From contig CABRXX010000012.1 in assembly GCA_902475025.1 (NCBI GenBank), positions 1 to 59,549 of the forward strand: DNA of 59,549 nt. Direction: 5' to 3'. Below are positions 51,676 to 59,549 of the stretch, in pieces. Made by a program: the position numbers and the translations under genes. Positions within the stretch are counted from its first letter, which is position 1, and every line of letters begins with the position of its first letter. Source of the DNA: Merdiplasma sp905207905. GTDB taxonomy: Bacteria; Bacillota; Clostridia; Lachnospirales; Lachnospiraceae. A model generated the notes under the pieces. The model made no database searches. It was not told where the DNA came from and saw only the letters and a program-made list of their open reading frames with translations.

Positions 51676-52368
51676 ATGTTGTTGGAATGCCAAAATCTCA
51701 CAAAATCCTATTCTTCCAAAATTGCTGTAAACCGGCTGAATCTTACCCTGGAATCCGGCCGGGTCTATGCCCTCTTAGGCCCTAATGGAAGCGGAAAGAC
51801 CACTTTCATGAAAATGGCGGCCGGTCTTGTAAAACCCACCGGCGGCAGCCTCCTCTATGAAGGCCATCCCATTGGGATTTATTCCAAGTCCCACATCGCC
51901 TATATGCCCACCGAAAGTTTTTTCTACTCCTACATGACAGGGACGGATGCAGGCAATTACTATCAGGATTTCTTTTCGGATTTTGATGTCCAAAAGTATT
52001 TCCGCCTTCTGGAAACTATGAATCTGGACCCTGCTCAGAAAGTAACAAAAATGTCCTCCGGTATGATGGCTAAATTAAAAATCGCTCTCACCCTATCCCG
52101 CAATGCAAGGCTGGTGATGCTGGATGAACCTTTAAACGGCATTGACATTGTGGCCAGAGACAAGATCGTGGCTACCATACTGGAATCCTTCTCGCCGGAA
52201 AAGACCTTTGTCCTCTCCAGCCATCTGGTGGATGAACTGGAAAAAATCATTGATCACGCCATCTTTATCAAGGATGGGGAACTGGTGATGGAAGGCCCGG
52301 CAGAGCAGCTGCGAAGAGAACAGGGCAAATCCATTGTTGCTCTGTACCGGGAAATTTATGCGGAGTAA
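51676..52368 (+). CDS. ABC transporter ATP-binding protein
   Basis: 230 residues with AGGAGG upstream. Walker A GPNGSGKTT (35-43), Q-loop region AYMPTESFF, signature MSSGMMAKLKIALTLSRN with a non-canonical SSGM in place of SGGQ, and Walker B LVMLDEPLNGID. This belongs to the drug/bacteriocin-type exporters (YtrB-like). The integral partner follows 135 bases downstream. No GntR regulator is adjacent, unlike many such pairs. The 266-base gap before the gene shows nothing clear. Confidence 0.92.
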   Translation: MLLECQNLTKSYSSKIAVNRLNLTLESGRVYALLGPNGSGKTTFMKMAAGLVKPTGGSLLYEGHPIGIYSKSHIAYMPTESFFYSYMTGTDAGNYYQDFFSDFDVQKYFRLLETMNLDPAQKVTKMSSGMMAKLKIALTLSRNARLVMLDEPLNGIDIVARDKIVATILESFSPEKTFVLSSHLVDELEKIIDHAIFIKDGELVMEGPAEQLRREQGKSIVALYREIYAE

Positions 52369-52503
52369 GCCCTTACTCTGAAACTTGTTCCGAAACCTTT
52401 TTAAATCACGCTTCTATCTAGCCTTCCTAGATAACCGTAAGGCCGGATCCTTTTCAAAATTTATTTTTATCCATTCATATTTTACATTTTTAGGAGAACC
52501 ATT

Positions 52504-53271
52504 ATGTTAAAATTAATCAAATATGAGTTTCGCAAAAATCGTTCCATCCTGCTGGCCATCGCAGGGATTCTGGCACTGCTCCAAGGGTATTTTCTTTACA
52601 GTCTTTTTATGAAAAAAGATTCTTCCGACATAGCCGTTTCCTTAGTCCTGCTGCTCCTTCTGGCCTGGGCCTGCTTCTTTATGATCTTCATACTGGCCAT
52701 CACCAACTACTCTCGGGAACTAAACTCCAAGAGCAGCTACCTGATCTTTATGACTCCTAATTCCAGCTATACCATTATCTTTTCCAAGATGCTCACCACT
52801 CTGCTCCAGGGAATCCTTCTGCTGGCGGCAGGCAGCTTTCTTGGATGGCTGGATATTACCCTGGGACATATGGTATACCCGGAGCTGGAAGATTTTTCCA
52901 CGCTCTTTGAGCAATTTCTGCTCTCCGTAGGTATTCCTGTGCCGGAGCTGCTTCTGAATCTGCTCACAGGAGCCCTGGCTTTCCTGATCCTGTTTTTCGC
53001 CACCATCTCCACCATTTACCTGGCGGTCACCTTAAGCACCACCTTTCTGCAGAACAGCAAGCTGAAGCATGTAATCAGCGTGATTCTCTTTCTCGCCATC
53101 AACTGGATCTCCACCAAGATCATGAACCTGCTTCCAGTTCTGATAGAAAACCCGCAATCCATGACAGAAAGTTTATTTGCCATCCTTCCCATCATTTTGT
53201 TTAACCTGGCAGTGCTGGTGACCTGCACCTGGCTTTCCGGCTTTCTTCTTGAGAAAAAAGTATCCCTGTAG
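52504..53271 (+). CDS. ABC-2 type exporter permease
   Basis: 255 residues with six predicted helices (about 17-35, 42-68, 95-118, 148-175, 182-205, 225-248). The opening MLKLIKYEFRKNRSILLAIA is typical of ABC-2 permeases. It pairs with the ATPase gene upstream. Substrate unknown. AGGAG lies before ATG at 52504. Confidence 0.85.
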   Translation: MLKLIKYEFRKNRSILLAIAGILALLQGYFLYSLFMKKDSSDIAVSLVLLLLLAWACFFMIFILAITNYSRELNSKSSYLIFMTPNSSYTIIFSKMLTTLLQGILLLAAGSFLGWLDITLGHMVYPELEDFSTLFEQFLLSVGIPVPELLLNLLTGALAFLILFFATISTIYLAVTLSTTFLQNSKLKHVISVILFLAINWISTKIMNLLPVLIENPQSMTESLFAILPIILFNLAVLVTCTWLSGFLLEKKVSL

Positions 53272-53357
53272 ATCCTGGCTCCTCCATTTCCCGCATCTGC
53301 TCTTCTGTTGGCTGGTCGAAAAGGATCCTTGCCAAAGCCCAGTCTCTGATAAATAAG

Positions 53358-53473
53358 GGATGTTGGAAAATACAAATCCCGATGGATTTTCGGGTGATTT
53401 TTCTCCGAAAGCATGTTCGTTTTCAGAAAAAATCACCCGAAAGGATATCATCGGTGATAGTTCCACACATCCC
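53358..53473. repeat. interspersed hairpin repeat, full copy C
   Basis: 116 bp: GGGATGTTGGAAAATAC at the left and TTCCACACATCCC at the right. The core (TTTTCGGGTGATTTTTCTCC and CAGAAAAAATCACCCGAAAG) is a strong inverted repeat of itself. TTTT follows on the plus strand. It lies between the ABC-2 permease stop and the next XRE gene. Confidence 0.8.
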
Positions 53474-53685
53474 TTTTGTTTCTTAATTAGAATTATCTTC
53501 CGTAGCCACTGGGCAATCCTGCGAACGCTTTGTTTTGATAGCACATTTTGATAACACAGCTTTCCTCGGAATGGTCCACCCCTGTGGCTGCGCATTCTTA
53601 ATTTATTCCGCATCCTATATGCAACAATTTGTTGCTTTTTCTGTTTTTGTATTCACTTTGTTTCCACTAATTTATTAATAACAAA

Positions 53686-53729
53686 TTATTGATATAATAA
53701 CTCAAGTTTTTCAGGAGGTATATCAATAA
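53686..53729. promoter_or_regulatory. promoter/operator of the small XRE gene
   Basis: TTATTGATATA (53686-53696) and its exact inverse TATATCAATAA (53719-53729) flank the ribosome binding site. TATAAT at 53693-53698 overlaps the left arm and the right arm ends on the first base of the start codon. This suggests autorepression. The remainder of 53474-53685 shows nothing. Confidence 0.6.
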
Positions 53730-54073
53730 TGGAAAATGTTCTTCCACGCAAAATCCGCTGCTTAAGAAAACAGGCCGGTCTGACTCAGGAGGATGTGGCA
53801 AAGCGACTGGATATCCGGCGACAAACTTACTGCAACTACGAAAACGGCTCCCGCAGCCTTCCCATAGAAACCATCGTCTTACTATCCGATTACTTTCACG
53901 TATCTGTAGACTATCTGGTAAAAGAGGGCGTCCCTCTTTCCCCACCTCCCAGTCCAGGCAATGAGCAGGAGTCCCGGTTTCTCACCTCCTTTCGCGCGCT
54001 CTCTGAACAGGGACAGAAACAGGTACTCCAATTTATCCAATTTCAATTACAGCTCTCCTCCTTTCCAGGATAG
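53729..54073 (+). CDS. XRE family transcriptional regulator
   Basis: 114 residues. Helix-turn-helix at about 8-62 (KIRCLRKQAGLTQEDVAKRL, RRQTYCNYENGSRSLPIETI). A proline-rich linker leads to a short helix at about 80-110. Phage-repressor-like in size. AGGAGG precedes the ATG. No clear target beyond its own promoter. Confidence 0.88.
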   Translation: MENVLPRKIRCLRKQAGLTQEDVAKRLDIRRQTYCNYENGSRSLPIETIVLLSDYFHVSVDYLVKEGVPLSPPPSPGNEQESRFLTSFRALSEQGQKQVLQFIQFQLQLSSFPG

Positions 54074-54325
54074 CCTGTCTCATCTTATCGGATAAAATCA
54101 ATCCCGTTCCTTTACTCTAAGAAAAGTATAATCCTTTTTGCAAACTGTGACATTGCATTTTCTTTTTTTCAACACCCCTTCTAATTTTTAAATTTTTATC
54201 ACGCTATCATTTATAAATATGGTATACTGGCCAGACATAGCCAAAAGTTTTCTTCTCTAAACAGCAGTAAAAAAATTCGTTCTGCAGGCATCTCCGCTTG
54301 CGGCAGCTTGAGAACCCCTATCTTG

Positions 54326-55336
54326 CTAATTTTCTATCGGAAATGTAACCTGCCAGTTTCCTTTTATAGGATCGGCATGGCAGATCCAAAATTCTCCCCA
54401 CACTTCATACTCACTTAACTCTCCTGGAGACACTTCAAAGACATATTCTTCATAGCTGTCCTTTCCGCTTTCATCCCAAAAAGCGGAATGATACTGGTAG
54501 TCGATCCTTTCTCCCTTCTGATTTTTCAGATAGAGCAAGCCATGATTATCCGTTTCAAGGACATCTTCAAATCGGATCTGTATATGCAGCCCATCCTCTT
54601 CCAGTCCATAGCCGGTCAGAGCAACCCCCTCTTCCAGGATAACTCCCCGCTCCTCATCCGGTTCCATAAATTTCAAGTCCTTCCATTTCTCAGGATCTGC
54701 CTCATCTCCGCTGAAGCCTCTGACATTTGGATTCTTCTTAAACTGGTCGATCACCGATACCTTTTTTAAATCTACTCCTTCCAGTTCTGAAACACTGTGC
54801 TTTTTTCCGCTTCGGATTTCCCGAACAGAAAAAGTAATCTTATCTCCCGGAATCAGCAGTTGATCCATCTGTTTAATTTCCAGCATAAAAATTGCGGCTT
54901 GGGCCTCCTCATCATATTCAATGAAAAAGCAGCCTCCGGTTTGATCATACGGCGTATGAATGCTGTAGCTGTCAAATAAATCTGTGGTCTCATCAATACG
55001 ATTTCCCTCCGTATCCTGCACAGACACCAAAACCCCTGCCTTATCCCCCTTAACCTCCGCTCCTATAACCTGCATTTTAATTCCTTTATCTTCACAGGAA
55101 ACATTGATCGGTTTTAATTTTTGAGCAATCTCCGGGGAAACTGCATATAGCAATTCGTATAAAATTCCGTTGTCTGCAGATGCTAAAACCGGAAAACCAA
55201 CTCCGCAGAAGAGACAAAAACCTGCTGCCGCCCATCTCCTCCACTGACTCCGTTTTCCTGCTCTGCAGGTGTCTGCTTCCTCCAGGTAGGCCGGCTTAAT
55301 CCCTGATATTCCATAATACAAATCCTCTTTTCTCAT
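54326..55336 (-). CDS. DUF4179 membrane protein, probable anti-sigma partner
   Basis: 336 residues from ATG at 55336 (AAAGGAG upstream). A short cytoplasmic N-terminus of about 35 residues, one membrane helix (about 36-53), then an outside domain starting with ADNGILYELLYAVSPEIAQK, the DUF4179 start. DUF4179 genes commonly follow ECF sigma genes, and here the start lies 17 bases before the sigma gene's stop codon, so the two are translationally coupled. The role as anti-sigma factor is inferred from context. Confidence 0.8.
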   Translation of the reverse strand: MRKEDLYYGISGIKPAYLEEADTCRAGKRSQWRRWAAAGFCLFCGVGFPVLASADNGILYELLYAVSPEIAQKLKPINVSCEDKGIKMQVIGAEVKGDKAGVLVSVQDTEGNRIDETTDLFDSYSIHTPYDQTGGCFFIEYDEEAQAAIFMLEIKQMDQLLIPGDKITFSVREIRSGKKHSVSELEGVDLKKVSVIDQFKKNPNVRGFSGDEADPEKWKDLKFMEPDEERGVILEEGVALTGYGLEEDGLHIQIRFEDVLETDNHGLLYLKNQKGERIDYQYHSAFWDESGKDSYEEYVFEVSPGELSEYEVWGEFWICHADPIKGNWQVTFPIEN

Positions 55337-55352
55337 ATCCCCGCTCTCCTTT

Positions 55353-55910
55353 CTATATCCACACCCCATTTTGTTCTAAAAACACTTTTAACTTTTTTCT
55401 TAATTTCATCATTCTCTGTGCCATCTGATTTTCCGTACACCACTCTTCTGCTGCCAATTTCTTCACAGATTCACCATAATAATATCGCTTCACAAAAAGT
55501 ACCCGATCTTCTTTTTTCAAACTGCCTAACCAGCTGTTGATCAGCTCAGCCAGCTGATAATGATCAAACTTTTCCTCCAGGCTAAACGGTGAGGGAATGC
55601 ACTCTTCCAGTTCATCAAAGATCACTTCCAGTCCTCTGTACCTTTTTTTCGCATGATTAACCCGGTACAGGCTGATGGCCTGATCTCTGACAAGCTTTCC
55701 AAGAAATGCCTTTAATGATACCGGAATAATCGGCGGAATCTTATTCCAAGACGCATTCCAAACATCATTCACACACTCTTCTGCATCCTCCCTAACTGAA
55801 AGGATATTTTGGGCAATGCGAAAGCAATATGCTCCGTATTTCTTTTGTATTTCTTCCAAACCTTTTTCATCTCTCTGAAGATACCATTTAATAATTTGTT
55901 CATCTTCCAC
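55353..55910 (-). CDS. ECF-type RNA polymerase sigma factor
   Basis: 185 residues from a GTG at 55910 with AAAGGAG 7 bases upstream; a TTG at 55928 is less likely. Region 2 is at about 18-75 (IQKKYGAYCFRIAQNILSVR, EDAEECVNDVWNASWNKIPP) and region 4 at about 120-178 (LGSLKKEDRVLFVKRYYYGE, QMAQRMMKLRKKLKVFL). It directs polymerase to stress- or envelope-type promoters. Coupled to the DUF4179 gene downstream. Confidence 0.9.
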   Translation of the reverse strand: MEDEQIIKWYLQRDEKGLEEIQKKYGAYCFRIAQNILSVREDAEECVNDVWNASWNKIPPIIPVSLKAFLGKLVRDQAISLYRVNHAKKRYRGLEVIFDELEECIPSPFSLEEKFDHYQLAELINSWLGSLKKEDRVLFVKRYYYGESVKKLAAEEWCTENQMAQRMMKLRKKLKVFLEQNGVWI

Positions 55911-56937
55911 CTGTCTTCTCCTTTCCAAAGACTCTGTAATTGTTTAAAATCTGCTCATCCCACTCATAAAATCCTCTGTGAATATTCTTTAAAAGCACGC
56001 CCATTCTTCAAAATCTGTACTGACTAAAATCAACGGTCTCCCAAAGATTATTCAAAATCTCTCAAATATTCCATCTTCATATCATTTTTCATTTCATCCA
56101 AAGTCTCATCGCTATGCAAAACCTCCCCGGCAAATTTAACACACCTCCAAATAATTATCCCATTAAATTTAACTGCTTACCTATCCAGCCGCAAATTTTT
56201 CAAAAATATTGCATTTTTCTGTTTTTTCAATACCCAAAATTGTTATAGCAACCTGAATATTTTAATCTATTTTCCCTTTCACTTTACAACTTTTTCTACG
56301 ATACTTTTTTTGCGTTTGCACAAACTGATTATCTTAATCTATTTTCCCTTTCACATCACCTAAAAACAGCCGCTTCATCACCTATTCATAGCAGAAAGCA
56401 CCCCATGCTCGTAATCCTAGTGCTTTTCAACTTCAGCATGCATTTAAAATTAGCATCAACAAACAAAGAGTCGCTCACTTTGACACCGGATGTCTATTGG
56501 CTTTTCTGCCTCATCCTCAATCCTCTTATGCCTAATATTTTTTTATCAACCACTTTAAAAATCCGTAAAATCTCAATAAGCCAAGCTCTGCAAATCCAAA
56601 ACAGGATCTCACTTCCGACAGGGTCCTTAAACAACGCTAACAGGATGGCATCCGGCACGCAAAATAAATGTAACAGAACCAAAAAACAAAAGCGATCTGC
56701 CCCTGTTATCCTTTGCACACTGATTCCCATCTTACGATTTGCCTTGTGCACGGGTAGCATTCCTTCATAAATATATAAATACAAAAAAACAGTTTTTATT
56801 TGCAAAGTATAATATTGCTTTAGCAATCTTATAAATTGTTTATTTTTCCGTTCAAAATAGTTACACTAACGCCAACAGCAAGATTAAAGCACGCAAATCG
56901 AAAAATCCTTCCGTTTGAAAAAAGAAAGGAGACACCT
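55911..56937. other. AT-rich gap of about 1 kb without a convincing gene
   Basis: Open frames here (for example 56405-56770 plus, 56494-56826 minus) have no ribosome binding site and no family signature. The gap contains one exact 21-bp direct repeat (56262-56282 and 56334-56354). Composition is clearly AT-richer than the core. It may be a decayed insertion. Confidence 0.6.
56262..56354 (+). repeat. 21-bp direct repeat pair
   Basis: The block TTAATCTATTTTCCC followed by TTTCAC occurs at 56262-56282 and again unchanged at 56334-56354, 72 bases apart. The bases before both copies are similar too. Confidence 0.65.
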
Positions 56938-57168
56938 ATGACCGAAAAACGCAAACGACAGTACCAGAAGCTTTCTTTGAATGTCTCCTATTATCGAAAA
57001 CTAAAAGGCATCTCTCAGCTGGAGCTGGCCGAGTCTGTAAATCTAAGCCGTACCCATATCAGCAATCTGGAAGCTCCCAATATGCCGGTTTCTATTTCAT
57101 TGGAAAAACTGATGGACATTGCTGATGTTCTTGAAATTCCCATAAAAGATCTCTTTGACTTCCGATAG
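56938..57168 (+). CDS. small XRE family regulator
   Basis: 76 residues, almost only a helix-turn-helix: VSYYRKLKGISQLELAESVN, LSRTHISNLEAPN, then LMDIADVLEIPIKDLFDFR. ATG at 56938 follows AAAGGAG. This stand-alone type often comes from mobile elements, which fits its place between an AT-rich gap and a decayed IS66. Confidence 0.85.
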   Translation: MTEKRKRQYQKLSLNVSYYRKLKGISQLELAESVNLSRTHISNLEAPNMPVSISLEKLMDIADVLEIPIKDLFDFR

Positions 57169-57304
57169 AGCTGGTACAAGGAAAACGATAATATTCGTGT
57201 GCAAAAAATACAATCAAAAAAAGCTATTTTCATTTTCTACTGGTATTATTTTTGCTCTGCGCACGCCCAATATGTATCGTCCAAATGACTTGCCGGAATC
57301 AAAG

Positions 57305-57350
57305 GGGGATGTTGCAAAATCCACCGGAATTAGTATTTTGCAACATCCCC
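57305..57350. repeat. miniature copy D of the interspersed hairpin repeat
   Basis: GGGGATGTTGCAAAAT and ATTTTGCAACATCCCC form a perfect 16-base inverted repeat around only 14 bases (CCACCGGAATTAGT). It equals the ends of copy A or B with the interior removed. Confidence 0.8.
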
Positions 57351-57452
57351 AGAAAACCAGCACTATGGCAAACTGCGGGGTATTTGGCTCACTGCTCGCA
57401 GGAATAAAGTTCCGTTCTTTCTGACTTTAAAGGTAAGCGTCAAATAAAACGG

Positions 57453-58640
57453 TGTATAGATTCTTGCACTGGCTCCAGCCCTTTTCAGGCTACCGGAGAA
57501 CAGACAGTTCTTTCTGCCAATCACAAATGGTCGGATACCGTTTTCTGCAAGAGAATTACTGATGGAACCGTTTCCATCTTCCAGGTAGTGAAAAAATCCC
57601 TCACAGTTCTTCAACGCGCAATGAAAAACGTTCGAAAGTTTGGATTTCGCAGCTCTCCCATGGCATTTTTCTCTGCCCATGACCAAAAAGCCTTGAGAAG
57701 CGTTTTCGCGCGGATGAGACGTTCTTTTTCTTCTGGTCAGGAGAAAGCTCCCTCAATTCTGACTCTATGTCAAAGAGTTGATTCAGACGGAGGATTGCTT
57801 CCGCAGGTTTTGATGTTTCCGGGGTATGGATATCTTTGAGAAGTACATCCACGAAAGTCCGACGCAGATGCGTGTAGCGAAGACAACGTTTTACTCCTGA
57901 ACTGCATTGTATCCGGAATAAGCATTTGTATAGATATAACCTTCATATCCTTTCAGAAACGCTTCCGGATATTTCCCACTTCGCCCCGGCTGATACTCAA
58001 AATAATAGATGAGATTTGCGGCATCTCCGATGCTGCCGGAAACCCACATATAAAAATCTGGCATATTTTTCCTCCCTGGTTCTTTCAGCACCTGTACATG
58101 CGTTTCATCGCTATGATGAAGGAAGATATCTCTGTTTCAGAAATTCCTGATTAAGGCAGTGAACGATATGTACATACCAGTCTCGGTGGATCATCAGAAA
58201 CCAGTTTGGCATAGACCCTCTGTTTAAACTGAATCCTAAAGCCTCCCATTCTTTTTTCTGTCTATACAGCGGAATGTCTAATTCAAGCTTCTAATGGCTG
58301 AACCAGGCAATCGTAGGCGCAGATGCCAGTGAGTGCAGAACGGGAGGATAAGGTCCCGGAGCCTTCTCCATATGAGGTGTTCCATTTTTCCGGCATAACC
58401 TGCATTCATATGTTTCCTGGCAATGGTCAATCACCTTGCGTTTTGCAGGGATGAACAGTACCTCCGTACGGACGAATTCTTCACCGACTTTTATCACAGT
58501 ACTTTCGCATCTGCCACAGATCTGTTCGCTTTTACCATATACTGATATGAAGTTGAAGTATCGCTGCGGGAATGGAACGGGAAATACTTCTGTCCAGAAA
58601 TGAAGGCTCCGCAAACTCAAATGAATTTTCTGTTAAAAAG
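57453..58640 (-). pseudogene. IS66 family transposase, degraded
   Basis: Pieces of one IS66 transposase follow in order on the minus strand in different frames: ICGRCESTVIKVGEEFVRTE and ECRLCRKNGTPHMEKAPGP with HSLASAPTIAWF (58291-58560), IPLYRQKKEWEALG (about 58240), HSDETHVQVLKEPGRK with the first catalytic Asp (about 58100), GYIYTNAYSGYNAV (57900), LRYTHLRRTFVDVLLKDIH and AILRLNQLFDIESELRE (57800), and YLEDGNGSISNS, IRPFVIGRKN, ASARIYT (57453-57590). At least three frameshifts, and the C-terminal end is missing. Non-functional. No inverted ends were found. Confidence 0.85.
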
Positions 58641-58968
58641 TCCAATAGTTGATCCTTGTACATATGGATGCCATTTTTCTTACAAGGCAACTCTTCCAGG
58701 GCAAGCTTTCGAATTTTGGGAATCCAGTAATAATAATTTTTCAAAGAAATCTCATTCTATTCGCACCAAATCTGATTTGTCAGTCCAGAAGTCCTGCACT
58801 GCCGTATCACATCCAGCCAGTATTAAAATTTCACCTGTTTATCGGGTATCAAAGAAGAAAGATCCATAAGCCTGCTCTTTAGATTAGATGTATATGGTAA
58901 ATAATTCATCCTTTATAAACCGCCAGGAAAATTATACAATATCATAATGCCGCAAGATGCAATCTGCC
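58641..58968. other. gap between IS66 remnant and CRISPR array
   Basis: No gene recognised. The part next to the pseudogene encodes a stretch on the minus strand (KIRKLALEELPCKKNGIHMY) that may be more of the degraded transposase N-terminus, but I could not confirm it. Nothing like a CRISPR leader is seen, as expected for the leader-distal side. Confidence 0.5.
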
Positions 58969-58969
58969 A

Positions 58970-59549
58970 TTCTCAGTCTGCGTTCCCCTCGCGGGGCGCG
59001 ACATTGGGCGCCGAGTCGATCACAGAAGGGATGGACGATTTCTACTCACACGCCCCTCGCGGGGCGCGACCCGGACGGCTTCTTGGAAATTTTGTCTACT
59101 TGCCGATTTCTACTCACACGCCCCTCGCGGGGCGCGACGACATTTCAAGTTTTATCCCCTATGATTTTGAAAATTTCTACTCACACGCCCCTCGCGGGGC
59201 GCGACGCTGACCCTTTTGCAGTGCCTGGAGCCCATTCAGCATTTCTACTCACACGCCCCTCGCGGGGCGCGACGGCATGACTGCTCTGCTTTTTCAACTG
59301 CACAGCCATTTCTACTCACACGCCCCTCGCGGGGCGCGACTTTAGGCTGTATGTGTTCCCTATGTTAATCCTGTTAATTTCTACTCACACGCCCCTCGCG
59401 GGGCGCGACCCTGCCTTTGGACACACTGTGGGGACGCATGAAAATTTCTACTCACACGCCCCTCGCGGGGCGCGACAAGGTACCGCAGGACCATATATGA
59501 AACAGATGTTTAATTTCTACTCACACGCCCCTCGCGGGGCGCGACTAAT
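58970..59549 (-). CRISPR. CRISPR array, type I-C-like repeat, leader-distal end (continues past the right edge)
   Basis: Nine 33-base repeats start at 58970, 59038, 59106, 59173, 59241, 59308, 59377, 59444 and 59513. Eight complete spacers of 34-36 bases lie between them, and a ninth begins at 59546. On the minus strand the repeat starts GTCGCGCCCC and ends GAGTAGAAAT, with the CCCCGCGAGGGG stem, close to type I-C repeats (GTCGC start, GAAAT end). The repeat at 58970 is degenerate in the part that is its 3' handle on the minus strand, while the other 18 bases match. This marks the leader-distal end, so transcription enters from beyond the right edge and cas genes should be sought there. Confidence 0.95.

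Noticed and set aside
56494..56826. 110-codon minus-strand frame and 121-codon plus-strand frame in the AT-rich gap
   Set aside because: Neither has a start signal or a family motif, and they overlap each other; considered as transposase remains but no IS family could be recognised.
58641..58969. CRISPR leader on the left side of the array
   Set aside because: The repeat next to this side is the degenerate one and the repeat orientation points the other way, so the leader should be past the right edge.
1..59549. tRNA, rRNA, tmRNA or metabolite riboswitches
   Set aside because: Gaps were read for cloverleaf ends, CCA-type ends and common riboswitch cores; none was recognised apart from the L10 leader and the unassigned rpoB leader.

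Overview
The window reads as a chromosomal segment of a Gram-positive, spore-forming gut anaerobe, most likely a member of the Lachnospiraceae (Clostridia). The reasons are moderate GC with strong AGGAGG-type ribosome binding sites, a tig-clpP-clpX-lon-engB chain, a full-length spoVT, many Clostridia-type families (DUF4317, DUF3784, DUF4179, YesMN two-component systems), and the sequence style of RpoB, RpoC and the ribosomal proteins. Family level is an inference; no species is claimed.

Layout. (1) 1-2.1 kb is an AT-rich accessory patch: a lincosamide nucleotidyltransferase cut by the left edge, a frameshifted DUF1801 gene, a NUDIX hydrolase, and two gene stumps (DUF4367 and TraX) that meet at one point. 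(2) 2.2-9.1 kb holds a MATE exporter, a TetR repressor with a clear promoter/operator followed by an MFS exporter, SpoVT, and a UvrA-like protein. (3) 9.2-14.3 kb holds a GNAT acetyltransferase, a DUF3784 membrane protein, a tight operon of PNPOx-ferredoxin, zinc macrodomain and SirTM-type sirtuin (reversible protein ADP-ribosylation), then an NAD(P)-binding oxidoreductase with a divergent HxlR regulator. (4) 14.5-25 kb holds DUF4317 and the protein quality-control operon, then a DJ-1/PfpI protein, a CYTH protein and a membrane XRE regulator. (5) 25.4-34.7 kb holds rpoC, rpoB, rplL and rplJ on the minus strand, with an L10 leader, tandem terminators after rplL, and a separate rpoB promoter with a structured leader.

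(6) 34.8-47.4 kb is a glycan-utilisation island lying between rplJ and rplA, where the common order nusG-rplK-rplA-rplJ-rplL-rpoB-rpoC would be unbroken. It contains a GH123-like beta-N-acetylgalactosaminidase candidate, a Gfo/Idh/MocA oxidoreductase, a GH110-like beta-helix glycosidase, two CUT1 permeases (one with a large insertion), a divergent solute-binding protein, and a YesM/YesN sensor-regulator pair. The enzymes have no signal peptides, so imported oligosaccharides are probably cut in the cytoplasm. (7) 47.5-49.9 kb is rplA, rplK, nusG, secE and rpmG with their promoter. (8) 49.9-57.2 kb holds a sodium:neurotransmitter-type symporter, an ABC-2 exporter pair, small XRE regulators, and an ECF sigma factor with a DUF4179 partner. 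(9) 57.4 kb to the right edge holds a decayed IS66 transposase and the leader-distal end of a type I-C-like CRISPR array (9 repeats, 8 complete spacers), whose leader and any cas genes lie outside the window.

An interspersed hairpin repeat of about 115 bp, with related shorter forms, recurs at least seven times in gene gaps across the window. It is the strongest unexplained sequence signal. No tRNA, rRNA or tmRNA was recognised.
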